DNA of 64,000 bases, taken from Chryseobacterium sp. T16E-39. Its GTDB lineage: Bacteria > Bacteroidota > Bacteroidia > Flavobacteriales > Weeksellaceae. Position numbers and translations under genes: made by a program. Of the stretch, positions 16,508-25,263 are shown in pieces. The stretch spans positions 3,286,001-3,350,000 of the forward strand of contig NZ_CP022282.1 of the NCBI RefSeq assembly GCF_002216065.1, given 5' to 3'. The notes under the pieces are model-generated. The model worked only from the letters and a program-made list of their open reading frames with translations, had not been told where the DNA came from and searched no databases. How positions within the stretch are numbered: the first letter of the stretch is position 1; each line of letters opens with the position of its first letter.

Positions 16508-17356
16508 ATGTTTCTTACTGAATGTCCTAGAGATGCCATGCAAGGCTGGGGAGAATTTATTCCCACAAATAAAAAAATAGATTACATCAACTCCCTGATG
16601 GAAGTAGGTTTCGATGTATTGGATAGTCTGAGTTTTGTGTCTCCAAAAGCCATTCCACAGATGGCTGACTCTGATGAGGTTGCTGAAAATATTGACAAAT
16701 CCCTCTCAAACACAAAAATTTCTGCCATTATCGGAAACTATAGAGGAGCTGAGAAAGCGTTGAAGCATCAATCAGTAGATATTTTGGGGTTTCCGTTTTC
16801 TATTTCTGAAACTTTTCAACATAGAAATACCAATAAAAATCAGGAGGAAGCTTTTAATGAGGTTATTAAAATGCAGGAATTGGTAAAAGCTGAAAATAAA
16901 GAGCTGAACATTTACTTTTCAATGGCATTTGGAAATCCATACGGAGAAATGTGGAAACTGGAAGATGTAGAGTTTTGGGCTCAGAGGTTTTCGGATATTG
17001 GAATTGAAAATATTTTATTATCTGATACCACAGGAGTTGCAACTCCGGAAACAATTGCTCTTTTATTCGAAAAAATACCGGTAAAACATCCTGAAATCAA
17101 TTTTGGAGGTCATTTCCATAATCGGTATGAAGATTCTTATTCCAAATTGAAAGCAGCTTATGATAAAGGATGCAGAAGATTCGATAGTGCTATAAAAGGC
17201 ATTGGGGGATGTCCGATGGCGGAAGATGACTTGGTGGGGAATATGCCAACGGAACAGGTGATCAATTTTATGAGCGTTGAGAAAATAGATCACAATCTGA
17301 ATCTCTTGAATTTTGAAAGCTCATACAATAAAGCAAAAGACATTTTTCATTTTTAA
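16508..17356 (+). CDS. hydroxymethylglutaryl-CoA lyase
   Basis: Cleaves HMG-CoA to acetyl-CoA and acetoacetate in leucine/ketone-body catabolism. About 282 residues from the ATG at 16508; an in-frame TTG at 16487 would add seven unusual residues. The TIM-barrel HMGL-like fold shows the start FLTECPRDAMQGW, with the catalytic Arg-Asp pair, the metal-binding HFHNRYEDS and the loop GIGGCPMAEDDLVGN containing the catalytic Cys characteristic of HMG-CoA lyase. It is followed 45 bases later by a sulfurtransferase gene, possibly on the same transcript. Confidence 0.92.
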   Translation: MFLTECPRDAMQGWGEFIPTNKKIDYINSLMEVGFDVLDSLSFVSPKAIPQMADSDEVAENIDKSLSNTKISAIIGNYRGAEKALKHQSVDILGFPFSISETFQHRNTNKNQEEAFNEVIKMQELVKAENKELNIYFSMAFGNPYGEMWKLEDVEFWAQRFSDIGIENILLSDTTGVATPETIALLFEKIPVKHPEINFGGHFHNRYEDSYSKLKAAYDKGCRRFDSAIKGIGGCPMAEDDLVGNMPTEQVINFMSVEKIDHNLNLLNFESSYNKAKDIFHF

Positions 17357-17401
17357 ATATAAACCGTCTGGATTTAGCCAAAACTTAATGATATCAGATA
17401 T

Positions 17402-18238
17402 ATGTCTCCAATAATTTCAGCTTCAGAATTAAAGAATTTACAAAACAAAAATCTCATCATCCTTGATGCCAGAGTGGGTAAAGATGTGTATGCTACCTAT
17501 CTGGAAAAACACATCAAAGGAGCAAGATTTATCAATTTAGATAAAGATCTTGCTGAAATTGGTGAAGATGCTGCATTTGGTGGAAGACATCCTCTTCCTA
17601 ATGTTGAAAAATTTGCCCAGACACTATCTGAATTAGGGATTTCTGAAGATGCTCACATTATTGTTTATGATGATAAAAGTGGATCTAATGCTGCTGCAAG
17701 AGCGTGGTGGATGTTGCGTTCTTTTGGATTTGAAAATGTTCAGGTTTTGGATGGTGGGTTTCAGGCTGCAGAAAAAGAAGGACTTGAATTTACATCAGGA
17801 GCAGAAACTTTTGAGCGAGCTGTTTCAATTAAAAAAGACGGTTGGCTTCTTCCTGTTGTAAGGCTGGAAGATGTTGAAAATGAATTAGAAAACAATTTTT
17901 CTACCGTAATTGATGTAAGAGATGCTTACCGCTATAAAGGGGAATCAGAGCCTATCGATTTAGTTGCAGGACATATTCCGGGAGCAATCAATATTCCTTT
18001 TTCAGAAAACCTTGATGAAAATGGAACGTTTTTGCAACCAGATATTTTAAAAGCAAAATATGCTGTATTGTTGCGTGATAAACCTGAGGATTTAATCATT
18101 CATTGTGGTTCTGGAGTAACGGCATGCCATACGATTTTGGCTTTGGATTATGCCGGACTGCCAATTCCAAAATTATATGTAGGCTCCTGGAGCGAATGGA
18201 GCAGAAGAGAAGGAAAAGAAATTGCAAAAGATATATAA
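17402..18238 (+). CDS. two-domain rhodanese sulfurtransferase
   Basis: Thiosulfate/3-mercaptopyruvate sulfurtransferase of 278 residues with two rhodanese domains: an inactive N-terminal one (about 5-125, IILDARVGKDVYA) and a catalytic C-terminal one (about 155-270) with the active-site loop HCGSGVTACH. The loop wording CGSGVTA is closer to mercaptopyruvate sulfurtransferases than to thiosulfate-specific rhodaneses, but substrate choice is not certain. It ends at a terminator. Confidence 0.9.
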   Translation: MSPIISASELKNLQNKNLIILDARVGKDVYATYLEKHIKGARFINLDKDLAEIGEDAAFGGRHPLPNVEKFAQTLSELGISEDAHIIVYDDKSGSNAAARAWWMLRSFGFENVQVLDGGFQAAEKEGLEFTSGAETFERAVSIKKDGWLLPVVRLEDVENELENNFSTVIDVRDAYRYKGESEPIDLVAGHIPGAINIPFSENLDENGTFLQPDILKAKYAVLLRDKPEDLIIHCGSGVTACHTILALDYAGLPIPKLYVGSWSEWSRREGKEIAKDI

Positions 18239-18243
18239 AAACA

Positions 18244-18271
18244 AAAAACCGCAGAATTTCTGCGGTTTTTT
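18244..18271 (+). terminator. terminator of sulfurtransferase gene
   Basis: Stem AAAAACCGCAGA / TCTGCGGTTTTT (18244-18255 with 18259-18270), short loop, T-run; also functional for the minus-strand operon ending at 18290. Confidence 0.9.
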
Positions 18272-18289
18272 TATGTTCTGTTTTGATGA

Positions 18290-18616
18290 TTAAAGCATTC
18301 CTAATTCGAATTTGGCTTCTTCGCTCATCATATCTTTATTCCAACTAGGTTCAAAAGTAAGTTCTAAATCTACACTATTTACTCCTTCTACACTTTGGAC
18401 CTTATCTTTTACCTCCTGAGGGAGTGTTTCTGCAACAGGGCAGTTTGGAGTAGTAAGGGTCATAATAATCTTTACATCTCCATCTTCGGAAATCTGTACA
18501 TCATATACAAGTCCCAGCTCATAAATGTCTACAGGAATTTCAGGATCATAAACGGACTTTAGTACTCTTATAATTTCTTCTCCTATATCAGCAATTTGAT
18601 CGTCTGTAAATTTCAT
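18290..18616 (-). CDS. SufT-like MIP18 (DUF59) Fe-S assembly protein
   Basis: Small cytosolic protein of 108 residues of the MIP18/DUF59 family, linked to iron-sulfur cluster maturation. Motifs YDPEIPVDIYELGLVYDV (about 22-39) and TTPNCPVAETLP (about 54-65) with the conserved Cys are present. In many Flavobacteria this gene is part of the suf operon; here it sits about 35 kb from the suf genes at 53-58 kb, at the end of an operon with a 3'-5' exonuclease 3 bases upstream. Confidence 0.9.
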   Translation of the reverse strand: MKFTDDQIADIGEEIIRVLKSVYDPEIPVDIYELGLVYDVQISEDGDVKIIMTLTTPNCPVAETLPQEVKDKVQSVEGVNSVDLELTFEPSWNKDMMSEEAKFELGML

Positions 18617-18619
18617 TTT

Positions 18620-19324
18620 TTAATCTAGATTGATATTTCTTTTCAATAAATCTTCCTGCCGCATGCGGCGGAAAATATTTGCCAAAGTTAAGACATCTTT
18701 TTCACAATAGTCAACTATTCTTTGCAAGTCTTTTTCTATGTAGTAGATTGATGAAACCATTGAGCCATCTATATCATCTTTTGGGGTCGGAATACCAAAA
18801 ACATGAGCCAGCAACTCCAGGGAAATAAAGCTTTTATAGTCCCCGAACTTCCAGAGTTCCATGGTGTCGATATGAGGGATTTCCCATGGTTTTTTTCCAA
18901 ACATCTGAAATGGTGAAGGAGGTTGCATTCCATTAATTAAAAAACGGCGGGCAATCCAGGGAAAATCAAACTCTTTACCATTGTGGGCACAAAGAATAAC
19001 ATCCCGGAGTCTTGGGCTGTTAAATATTTCTCCAAACTCTACCAAAAGTTTTTTTTCATCGTGATGGGCGAAACTTTTAATTTTTAATGTGTCATTCTTC
19101 TCGACCATTCCGATCGTTATACAAATGATCTTACCAAATTCTGCCATGATGCCAGCCCTTTCCGGGTAGAATTCTTCAGCAGATACTTCGTCTTTTCGTT
19201 GAAATCTTGTTTTTTTATCCCAGAGCTTCTGATCTGTTTCAGATAAATCATCCCATGTCCCAGCATTTGGAACTGTTTCTATATCAAGGAATAAAATCTT
19301 TTCTAAAGGAATGTGTTGTATCAT
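18620..19324 (-). CDS. PolB-type 3'-5' exonuclease
   Basis: Ribonuclease H-like 3'-5' exonuclease of 234 residues, of the predicted PolB-exonuclease-related family. Exo I motif LFLDIETVPN (about 12-21), Exo II region LCAHNGKEFDFPW (about 112-124) and Exo III-like YCEKDVLTL (about 207-215) supply the DEDD acidic residues. Nucleic-acid substrate unknown. It lies between the CsaA-like gene (14 bases upstream) and the SufT-like gene. Confidence 0.85.
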   Translation of the reverse strand: MIQHIPLEKILFLDIETVPNAGTWDDLSETDQKLWDKKTRFQRKDEVSAEEFYPERAGIMAEFGKIICITIGMVEKNDTLKIKSFAHHDEKKLLVEFGEIFNSPRLRDVILCAHNGKEFDFPWIARRFLINGMQPPSPFQMFGKKPWEIPHIDTMELWKFGDYKSFISLELLAHVFGIPTPKDDIDGSMVSSIYYIEKDLQRIVDYCEKDVLTLANIFRRMRQEDLLKRNINLD

Positions 19325-19338
19325 TGGTGTTTTGTATT

Positions 19339-19686
19339 TTATCCTACCTGCATCCCATTTTTTACAGGAAGTGATGGAGCCAGAAGAGTTACGTCACTTT
19401 TATCCTCGCCATATACGCCTAATACCAGACACTCGCTGAAGAAATTGGCTATTTGCTTCTTCGGGAAATTGACAACTGCCAAAATTTGCTTTCCGATTAA
19501 ATCTTCTTTTTGGTAAAGTGTTGTAATTTGAGCAGAGGACTTTTTGATGCCTAAGCTTCCAAAATCAATTTCTATCTGATAAGATGGGTTTCTGGCTTTT
19601 TCAAAGTCATTTACGGAAATAATGGTTCCGCATCGGATGTCTATTTTTTCAAAATCTCCCCAGGATATTTCTGGTTTTATAATCAT
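19339..19686 (-). CDS. CsaA-like tRNA-binding domain protein
   Basis: Single-domain protein of 115 residues with the EMAP-II/OB-fold tRNA-binding domain. Landmarks are IDIRCGTIISVNDFEKARNPSYQIEIDFG, read in segments, then SSAQIT, AVVNFPKKQIANFFSE and a C-terminal PVKNGMQVG. This matches CsaA, described as a secretion-related chaperone with tRNA-binding ability. The start overlaps the upstream HExxH gene by 4 bases, so they are translationally coupled. Confidence 0.9.
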   Translation of the reverse strand: MIIKPEISWGDFEKIDIRCGTIISVNDFEKARNPSYQIEIDFGSLGIKKSSAQITTLYQKEDLIGKQILAVVNFPKKQIANFFSECLVLGVYGEDKSDVTLLAPSLPVKNGMQVG

Positions 19687-20192
19687 GATAATTTGTTTAT
19701 TAATTGTTCTACTTCTATTTTCTGTTCGGCATATTTTTTCTGTAAATCTGAACCTTCACCCATTCTTTTATAATATTCCAAAGCTTTATTGGCAAAGAAT
19801 TTTTTATGAAAATCTGAAACATCCGGGATTTGAGGAAAAACTCTGTGAAAGAGCATTTCGGAATACGCCTGGAATTCCCTTTCATTCTTATCTTCAATAA
19901 AGTTGCCTGGAGCTTTCTGTCTTACATGAAGCATTTCATGAGCTACCATATTCAGGACAAGATTTAACTCGAAATCAAATAAATTCTTTGGGATCATTAC
20001 TTTTTGAGGTTGACCTAGTTGACCTTCAGCAGTTAAGAGCATAGAGGTAGGGGATAGCTCTTCACGAAAGCCGAAACCTGCAAAATTTTCATGCTCTAAA
20101 TTAAAAGAATGGATCAGATAATTGGCCGCATCTATGATCTGGTCATGTTCTTTATAAGCGTCGAGGTGTAAATTGATCTGCTCAAGGTTCAT
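19683..20192 (-). CDS. putative cytosolic metalloprotease-like protein (HEMLH)
   Basis: Protein of 169 residues without a signal peptide. It carries an HExxH-type motif, AHEMLHVRQ (about 98-106), and a Glu-rich segment NEREFQAYSE about 20 residues later, an arrangement seen in gluzincin-type zinc peptidases. No named family is recognised. It is the first gene of a four-gene operon (then CsaA-like, exonuclease, SufT-like). A -7 element lies at 20210-20217. Whether it is an active protease is unknown. Confidence 0.75.
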   Translation of the reverse strand: MNLEQINLHLDAYKEHDQIIDAANYLIHSFNLEHENFAGFGFREELSPTSMLLTAEGQLGQPQKVMIPKNLFDFELNLVLNMVAHEMLHVRQKAPGNFIEDKNEREFQAYSEMLFHRVFPQIPDVSDFHKKFFANKALEYYKRMGEGSDLQKKYAEQKIEVEQLINKLS

Positions 20193-20209
20193 TCAAATGA
20201 TGTTTTTAA

Positions 20210-20217
20210 CAAATGTA
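20210..20217 (-). promoter_or_regulatory. -7 promoter element of the HEMLH operon
   Basis: Minus-strand TACATTTG matches TAnnTTTG, 18 bases upstream of the start at 20192. Confidence 0.4.
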
Positions 20218-20345
20218 TTAAATTAAAATTTATATGATCTAATCAAATACAAGCGTTCTATTAATAGTAATTTTTTAATAATCGATATAATTATTAAAAA
20301 AAAATTAAAATTGATAGAAAAGAAATAAACAATCGAAAATCATAC

Positions 20346-20353
20346 TATTTTTG
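20346..20353 (+). promoter_or_regulatory. -7 promoter element of secreted protein gene
   Basis: TATTTTTG, a TAnnTTTG match, 24 bases before the ATG at 20377. Its position argues against an in-frame TTG start at 20356. Confidence 0.45.
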
Positions 20354-20376
20354 TTTTGATAAAAAACACACATCTA

Positions 20377-21255
20377 ATGAAAAAAAAAATTACATTAAGT
20401 CTTTTTTTGGGGCTGTTATGTTCTCAATTAAACGCACAGGTTGGGATTAATACGAATTCTCCTTCCGCTACCCTGGATATTTTAAGTAAGGGAAATACCA
20501 GTGCAAGTAAAGGGTTGAAAATTAGCGATTCTTCTTCTAAAGAATTGGTAACCGTCCAGGACAATGGAAATGTAGGGATCAACAAAACAAGTCCAAATGG
20601 AAAATTACACATTGTAGGAGATACCGGAAATGGTGACGTTTTGTACCTGGAAAATCTAAAAGGTGAAAATGCCACAACAGGATTCTCTAATCTCTTAGTT
20701 GATAATTCAACAGGGAAAGTGGTAAAAGCTGTTGGTTTGGGAACGGTAATGACAAACTACAGGTCCACGATTCAACAGGTTTTGGATCGAAACAGTACTT
20801 CAGCACAGCTGGTCGAACTTTCTTCTAATGATAAGCTTATTGAAACGGCAACATCATTTGATGAAGCGACTTCCACTTTTACCATTCTGGAGGATGGATA
20901 TTATTCGGTCTCTGGTTTTGTGGGTTTTAATGGATTCAGAAATGATTTTACGTCGGTGAATCAGTTTGTTGCGATGAATTTATTTTTTGAACTTTCCACA
21001 GATGGGGGAGCAAGCTGGACCCAATTGACGGGAACACGAAATTCGTTTGTTGGTGGAGCTGCGGGTGTAGGGACTACAATAGCCATATCTCCAGTGGCAT
21101 CTTACTTAAATGCAAGCTCAAAAATACGTCTTATCATTCAAAGGCCGCAAATATCTGGTAATATGACATTAGGAACACCTTCCGGATCAAATGGACATAT
21201 CAATTTGCCAACGGGGCAGTCGTACTCAAAGTCCGTTCTTATTATCAAATTGTAA
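20377..21255 (+). CDS. secreted tail-fibre-like protein, unknown function
   Basis: Exported protein of about 292 residues: signal peptide to NAQ, then VGINTNSPSATLDI, a phrase common at the start of Bacteroidetes surface proteins that resemble phage tail fibres. A second copy of the same phrase type (VGINKTSPNGKLHI) follows, so the N-terminal third is a short repeat stalk. The C-terminal part (about 130-292) is beta-rich with a jelly-roll-like pattern (DGYYSVSGFVGFNGF, VAMNLFFELSTDGG). No sorting domain is seen. The ATG at 20377 is preferred to the upstream TTG because it begins a clean signal peptide. Confidence 0.78.
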   Translation: MKKKITLSLFLGLLCSQLNAQVGINTNSPSATLDILSKGNTSASKGLKISDSSSKELVTVQDNGNVGINKTSPNGKLHIVGDTGNGDVLYLENLKGENATTGFSNLLVDNSTGKVVKAVGLGTVMTNYRSTIQQVLDRNSTSAQLVELSSNDKLIETATSFDEATSTFTILEDGYYSVSGFVGFNGFRNDFTSVNQFVAMNLFFELSTDGGASWTQLTGTRNSFVGGAAGVGTTIAISPVASYLNASSKIRLIIQRPQISGNMTLGTPSGSNGHINLPTGQSYSKSVLIIKL

Positions 21256-21279
21256 GAGTACAGTATTCTATAAATAACA

Positions 21280-21316
21280 AACGAGGTCGCTTCAATTTTG
21301 AAATGACCTCGTTTTT
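21280..21316 (+). terminator. terminator after secreted protein gene
   Basis: Stem AACGAGGTC / GACCTCGTT with an inner TTCA / TGAA pairing, followed by a T-run. Confidence 0.8.
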
Positions 21317-21366
21317 CTATTTATCGTGGTAAGACAATTGATGCGTGGAATAAAAAAGGTTTTTAG

Positions 21367-22299
21367 TTAAGGAATTTCAATAACAATTTTTCCTTTGGTT
21401 CCATGGGTTTCGATTTGTTGATGCGCTTCTGCTATTTGTTCCATAGGAAATTTTTTTTCGACGAAAACTTTTACAAGCCCCTTCTCAAGCAATTCGGCAA
21501 GAGCTAATAAATTTTCTCTTTTAAAAGAGAGCATCGTCCACATTAGATTGATATTTCTATTTTCTGACAATTCAATTGCTTTTGGGTCATCTTTAGTATA
21601 AGAAGGTAAACAAACAACTCTTCCCCCGCGTTTCACACAATTGATAGATCCATATAATACTTCTCCCCCCATGGTATCGAGAGCAGCGTCAAGGTCTGAT
21701 AAGATGTCTTCGAATCTCTCGTTTTTATAATCGATAGGTTGATCTACTCCCAGACTTTTTATAAATTGAATATTTTTACCCGAAGCTGTGCCACTAACAA
21801 ATGCATCCGCTATCTTTGCCAACTGTACGGCGAAATGTCCCACACCTCCGGCTGCAGACTGAATTAAAACGTGCTCGCCGGGTAAAACTTTTAAATGGTC
21901 ATAAATCGCCTGATAGGCTGTAAGACCTGCTAAAGGAGCTGCTGCAGCTTCTTCAAAACTAATATTGTCCGGCTTTTTAGCAATAAATTCAGGACTAACA
22001 GCTATATATTCGGCATAGGTTTGTGCAGCAAGACCGAAAACAGCATCCCCTACGTGAAAGTTTTGAACATTTTGACCAACCTCTTCGATAACTCCACTAA
22101 AATCCTTCCCCAAAATAGCAGGAAGCTGGAGTGTTTTAGACGAAATATGAGATCCGTTCCTGATTTTTGTCTCAACGGGGTTGATACCAACTGCTCTTAT
22201 TTTTACTAAAACCTGATCTGCACTGATTGTCGGTTTTTCTATGGTGATAATTTCAAGCCGGTTGGCTTCTCCAAATTCTTTTATAACAATTGCTTTCAT
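21367..22299 (-). CDS. NADP-dependent quinone-reductase-like zinc-free alcohol dehydrogenase
   Basis: Medium-chain dehydrogenase/reductase of 310 residues. The GroES-like domain (about 1-120) has AVGINPVETKIRNG and ILGKDFSGVIEEVG; the Rossmann domain has VLIQSAAGGVGHFAVQLAK (about 143-161). The Cys/His zinc ligands of true alcohol dehydrogenases are absent, which places it with quinone oxidoreductases of the NADP-dependent group. Likely cytosolic detoxification; substrate unknown. Monocistronic. Confidence 0.9.
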   Translation of the reverse strand: MKAIVIKEFGEANRLEIITIEKPTISADQVLVKIRAVGINPVETKIRNGSHISSKTLQLPAILGKDFSGVIEEVGQNVQNFHVGDAVFGLAAQTYAEYIAVSPEFIAKKPDNISFEEAAAAPLAGLTAYQAIYDHLKVLPGEHVLIQSAAGGVGHFAVQLAKIADAFVSGTASGKNIQFIKSLGVDQPIDYKNERFEDILSDLDAALDTMGGEVLYGSINCVKRGGRVVCLPSYTKDDPKAIELSENRNINLMWTMLSFKRENLLALAELLEKGLVKVFVEKKFPMEQIAEAHQQIETHGTKGKIVIEIP

Positions 22300-22570
22300 A
22301 CGTTTTTTATGATGTTCTAAGGTAGGGATTTTATAGATCTATGGGCAGAGATTACGATGCATTTTAAATATATAAAAGATTGATTATGGATAAAGTATTC
22401 TATCGCGGATAAAATTTTAACATGAATGTGATATATTTTAGCATTGATAGTCAGTGATTTGGCTGGTATTTCTTTTTTATTTTAAAAATTCATGCAAGAA
22501 TCAAAAAAAAGAGGGTTTATATAAATGAGTACTCAAAATAAAAAAATGTTTAATGCAAGAAATTTAAAAA

Positions 22571-23146
22571 ATGAAAAAATTTATAGTACTTAAAGCTTTT
22601 GTGGCTGTATTAATCTGTTTTGTAAGTCTTAGCTTACTTTCATGTAATGATGATGGTCCAGATATTCCGCCTGTAAAAATACAGGATGTCATAGGAAATT
22701 ATAAAGGAAAATTAATAACAACCCAGGGAACGAATAAGGCTGAAGCAACAATTGGTTTTACAGTAAAAAAGGATACCCTGAAATTTACAGATCTGCCGGT
22801 AAAAGAAATTGTAAAATCTGTAGTAAAAGACCCTGTAAAAACAGAAGCTGCACTTACGGCAATTGGGAAAGTAAAGTATAATATAAATTATACAGCTGTA
22901 GTGAATGCTAATTATAATGCTGTAGAATTTACGTTTACTCCAAAAGTATTGGAAATTAATATTCCTATGGATGGAGCAATTAAAAAAACGGTCGTGACTT
23001 TTGCGGCAAAAGAAAAAGGATTTTATGTTGGACAGAATTATGCAATGAAATTTGGATTGGTTGGAGAAAAAATAACAGTTGATGGAGTAGTATTAACCCC
23101 CTACGAAGTCATTAAATATGATTTCCCATATTGTATAAAAAATTAA
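22571..23146 (+). CDS. lipoprotein, DUF4840-like
   Basis: Predicted lipoprotein of 191 residues: signal FVSLSLLSC with Cys at about 25, then an acidic linker. The body starts DVIGNYKGKLITTQG and is beta-rich, resembling the DUF4840 lipoproteins of Bacteroidetes; I am only moderately sure of the family. Function unknown. A hairpin at 23170-23205 follows, before the sigma factor gene. Confidence 0.7.
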   Translation: MKKFIVLKAFVAVLICFVSLSLLSCNDDGPDIPPVKIQDVIGNYKGKLITTQGTNKAEATIGFTVKKDTLKFTDLPVKEIVKSVVKDPVKTEAALTAIGKVKYNINYTAVVNANYNAVEFTFTPKVLEINIPMDGAIKKTVVTFAAKEKGFYVGQNYAMKFGLVGEKITVDGVVLTPYEVIKYDFPYCIKN

Positions 23147-23169
23147 GTAATAGTTAGAAGCAAGTTTAA

Positions 23170-23205
23170 AATAGGTTGCGCTTTGTAATGATGCAACCTA
23201 TTTTT
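23170..23205 (+). terminator. terminator after DUF4840-like gene
   Basis: A 10-bp stem AATAGGTTGC / GCAACCTATT (23170-23179 with 23193-23202) followed by T. Confidence 0.8.
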
Positions 23206-23251
23206 GCATCAGGATTAATTATTAAAGTAAGGCATCAGTGTAACGTAATCA

Positions 23252-23818
23252 ATGGAGGCAAGTAAGGAGCAGATTTTAGTGAATCGTCTTCTGTTAAAAG
23301 AAGAAGCTGCATGGAAGGAGCTTTTCGGAGTATACTCCGGAAATCTTTCTTATGTGTGCTCTCGCTATATCATTGGTAAAGATGATGTTCATGATGTGTT
23401 ACAAAATAGTTTTATCAAAATGTTTCGCTCCATAGATTCATTTGAATATAGAGGAAAGGGTTCTCTAAAAGCGTGGATCACCCGGATTGTCGTGAATGAA
23501 TCATTAAAGCATATCAGGCAATATTCAGATTTTAAAGTAGTGACGAGTGATTTTGAGATTCCTGATATGACAGATGAAGAAGAGCCTGATCTTGAAGAAA
23601 TACCTCAGGAAGTTATTATGGAAATGATTCGATCGCTGCCTGATGGGTACAGAACAGTATTCAATCTTTATGTGTTTGAGAGCAAAAGCCATAAACAGAT
23701 TGCAGAACTGCTGGGAATAGCTGAGAATTCATCAGCTTCACAATTCCATAGAGCCAAAGGGTTGCTTGTTCAGAAAATTAAAGAATATAAAATGTTAATA
23801 AAAGCGCAATATGAATAA
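23252..23818 (+). CDS. ECF-type RNA polymerase sigma factor
   Basis: Sigma-70 family factor of 188 residues. Region 2 (about 25-90) has YIIGKDDVHDVLQNSFIKMFRSI and KGSLKAWITRIVVNESLKHIRQ; region 4 (about 125-175) has SLPDGYRTVFNLYVFESKSHKQIAELLGI, the helix-turn-helix, read in segments. There is a long acidic stretch (DMTDEEEPDLEEIPQE) between them. The next gene overlaps by 8 bases and encodes a membrane protein with an anti-sigma-like N-terminus, so this is probably a cognate sigma/regulator pair. Confidence 0.92.
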   Translation: MEASKEQILVNRLLLKEEAAWKELFGVYSGNLSYVCSRYIIGKDDVHDVLQNSFIKMFRSIDSFEYRGKGSLKAWITRIVVNESLKHIRQYSDFKVVTSDFEIPDMTDEEEPDLEEIPQEVIMEMIRSLPDGYRTVFNLYVFESKSHKQIAELLGIAENSSASQFHRAKGLLVQKIKEYKMLIKAQYE

Positions 23819-25217
23819 TCGGTGGTTAAACGACCTGCGCAAGAAGATGGAAGATCATACTAATGATGTTCCGGATGGAGTATGGGATGATATCAAAGAC
23901 GAATTGTTCAATAATGAAGATGAAAACTATATTGTTGGGATTCCTGCAGAAGAACATGATATAAAGGGAGAGGAAGAGCGAGTTTCAGGTAGGAAAAACA
24001 GAGCTTTAGTCTATAGAATTGCTGGTATCGCTGCCGCCATTGTTTTATTTATTGTCGTTGGAAAACAGCTCTTTAAAATAAACGATAAGATAGAGCCCGA
24101 TCCAAAAGTTGCTCTTTTAAAAAACGATAAAACATTAAATAAGCAGGATAATGTAGGAGATAAGGAAAAGTCTTCTACTGATAAAAAGGCTGATTATAAT
24201 GATCAAATTTTATCAGCTAATGCAGCAAGTGGGGAGTCTGCTATTTTAAGCAAAAATATTTTAAACAATAGTTTGGCTCGGCAAACGGGAAAATATGTGA
24301 ATGCGGAAAAGAGTTTGCTTTCAGGTGTCAGAGATTTAGAACCCTTACAGGGATTATTCACGCAAAATAAAGGTTTCATACAAAAACCAAATGCCCCTAT
24401 TGAAAGTGGAAACAAAATTATTGACCGCGCTACGGAAGTGGACCGACTTATTTCTGAATCTGAAATAGGCCAGCAAAATAAGTCTATTGCAAGTGCTACA
24501 AAAGAAAAGAAACAAAAGGCTAAAAAGTCATGGATGCTAAGTTTATTGACTGGAAAGGCTTCATCCAATTCTCAGCAGTTCCCAGGTTATGCAACAATAA
24601 ATGGTGAATCACTCACTTTTGACCAGGTATGGAGTGCCTCAAGTTATTCTGAAGACCCGTTTGTGAGAATTCTGGTTGCTAACCAAAGCCAGAATGTAGA
24701 GGCCACGGTAAGACATAAAGTCCCTCTTAATTTAGGAGTTTCTTTGTATTATAATTTAGGAAAAAAATGGGGGATCGGAACAGGGTTGAATTATACCAAA
24801 TTATCCTCTGAACTTCACTCGGGAAGTCAGTCCAATTTTGTGAAAAGTGAACAGACGATCCATTATATAGGAATTCCTGTGCAGGTTAATTACAATGTGA
24901 TTCAGAAGGGAAGGTTTACTGGATATGTTACTGGGGGAGCCCTTGTTGAGAAGCCTGTAGCTGGACGTTTTAAGACGAAATATGTAGTTGAAAATGTAGT
25001 GACGGATGAGACAAGTGAGCGATTAGAAAAGCAGCCGGTACAGGTTTCATTAAATACGGCATTAGGAGTACAGTTAAAACTTGTGGATAAAATAGGGGTC
25101 TATGCGGAGCCGGGCATTGGCTATCATTTCAAAAATGATGGTTCATTAAATACAATATACAAAGAGAAACCATTAAACTTTAATATCAAATTCGGGATCA
25201 GGGTATTGCTTGACTAG
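23811..25217 (+). CDS. membrane protein: anti-sigma-like N-terminus, beta-barrel-like C-terminus
   Basis: Protein of 468 residues. The cytoplasmic N-terminus (about 1-65, NRWLNDLRKKMEDHTNDVPDGVWDDIKDEL) resembles the short regions that precede the single transmembrane helix (about 68-84, IAGIAAAIVLFIVVGKQLF) in Bacteroidetes anti-sigma-type proteins. A long charged low-complexity linker (about 90-245) follows, then a region (about 300-468) with outer-membrane-barrel-like strands: NLGVSLYYNLGKKWGIGTGLNY, YVTGGALVEKPVAGRF and FNIKFGIRVLLD. An inner-membrane protein with a barrel-like C-terminal domain is odd topologically. It overlaps the sigma gene by 8 bases. Confidence 0.8.
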   Translation: MNNRWLNDLRKKMEDHTNDVPDGVWDDIKDELFNNEDENYIVGIPAEEHDIKGEEERVSGRKNRALVYRIAGIAAAIVLFIVVGKQLFKINDKIEPDPKVALLKNDKTLNKQDNVGDKEKSSTDKKADYNDQILSANAASGESAILSKNILNNSLARQTGKYVNAEKSLLSGVRDLEPLQGLFTQNKGFIQKPNAPIESGNKIIDRATEVDRLISESEIGQQNKSIASATKEKKQKAKKSWMLSLLTGKASSNSQQFPGYATINGESLTFDQVWSASSYSEDPFVRILVANQSQNVEATVRHKVPLNLGVSLYYNLGKKWGIGTGLNYTKLSSELHSGSQSNFVKSEQTIHYIGIPVQVNYNVIQKGRFTGYVTGGALVEKPVAGRFKTKYVVENVVTDETSERLEKQPVQVSLNTALGVQLKLVDKIGVYAEPGIGYHFKNDGSLNTIYKEKPLNFNIKFGIRVLLD

Positions 25218-25263
25218 TTCTATCGGATCCATTGTTTACTAATCAACCAAGAAAATATTATTT

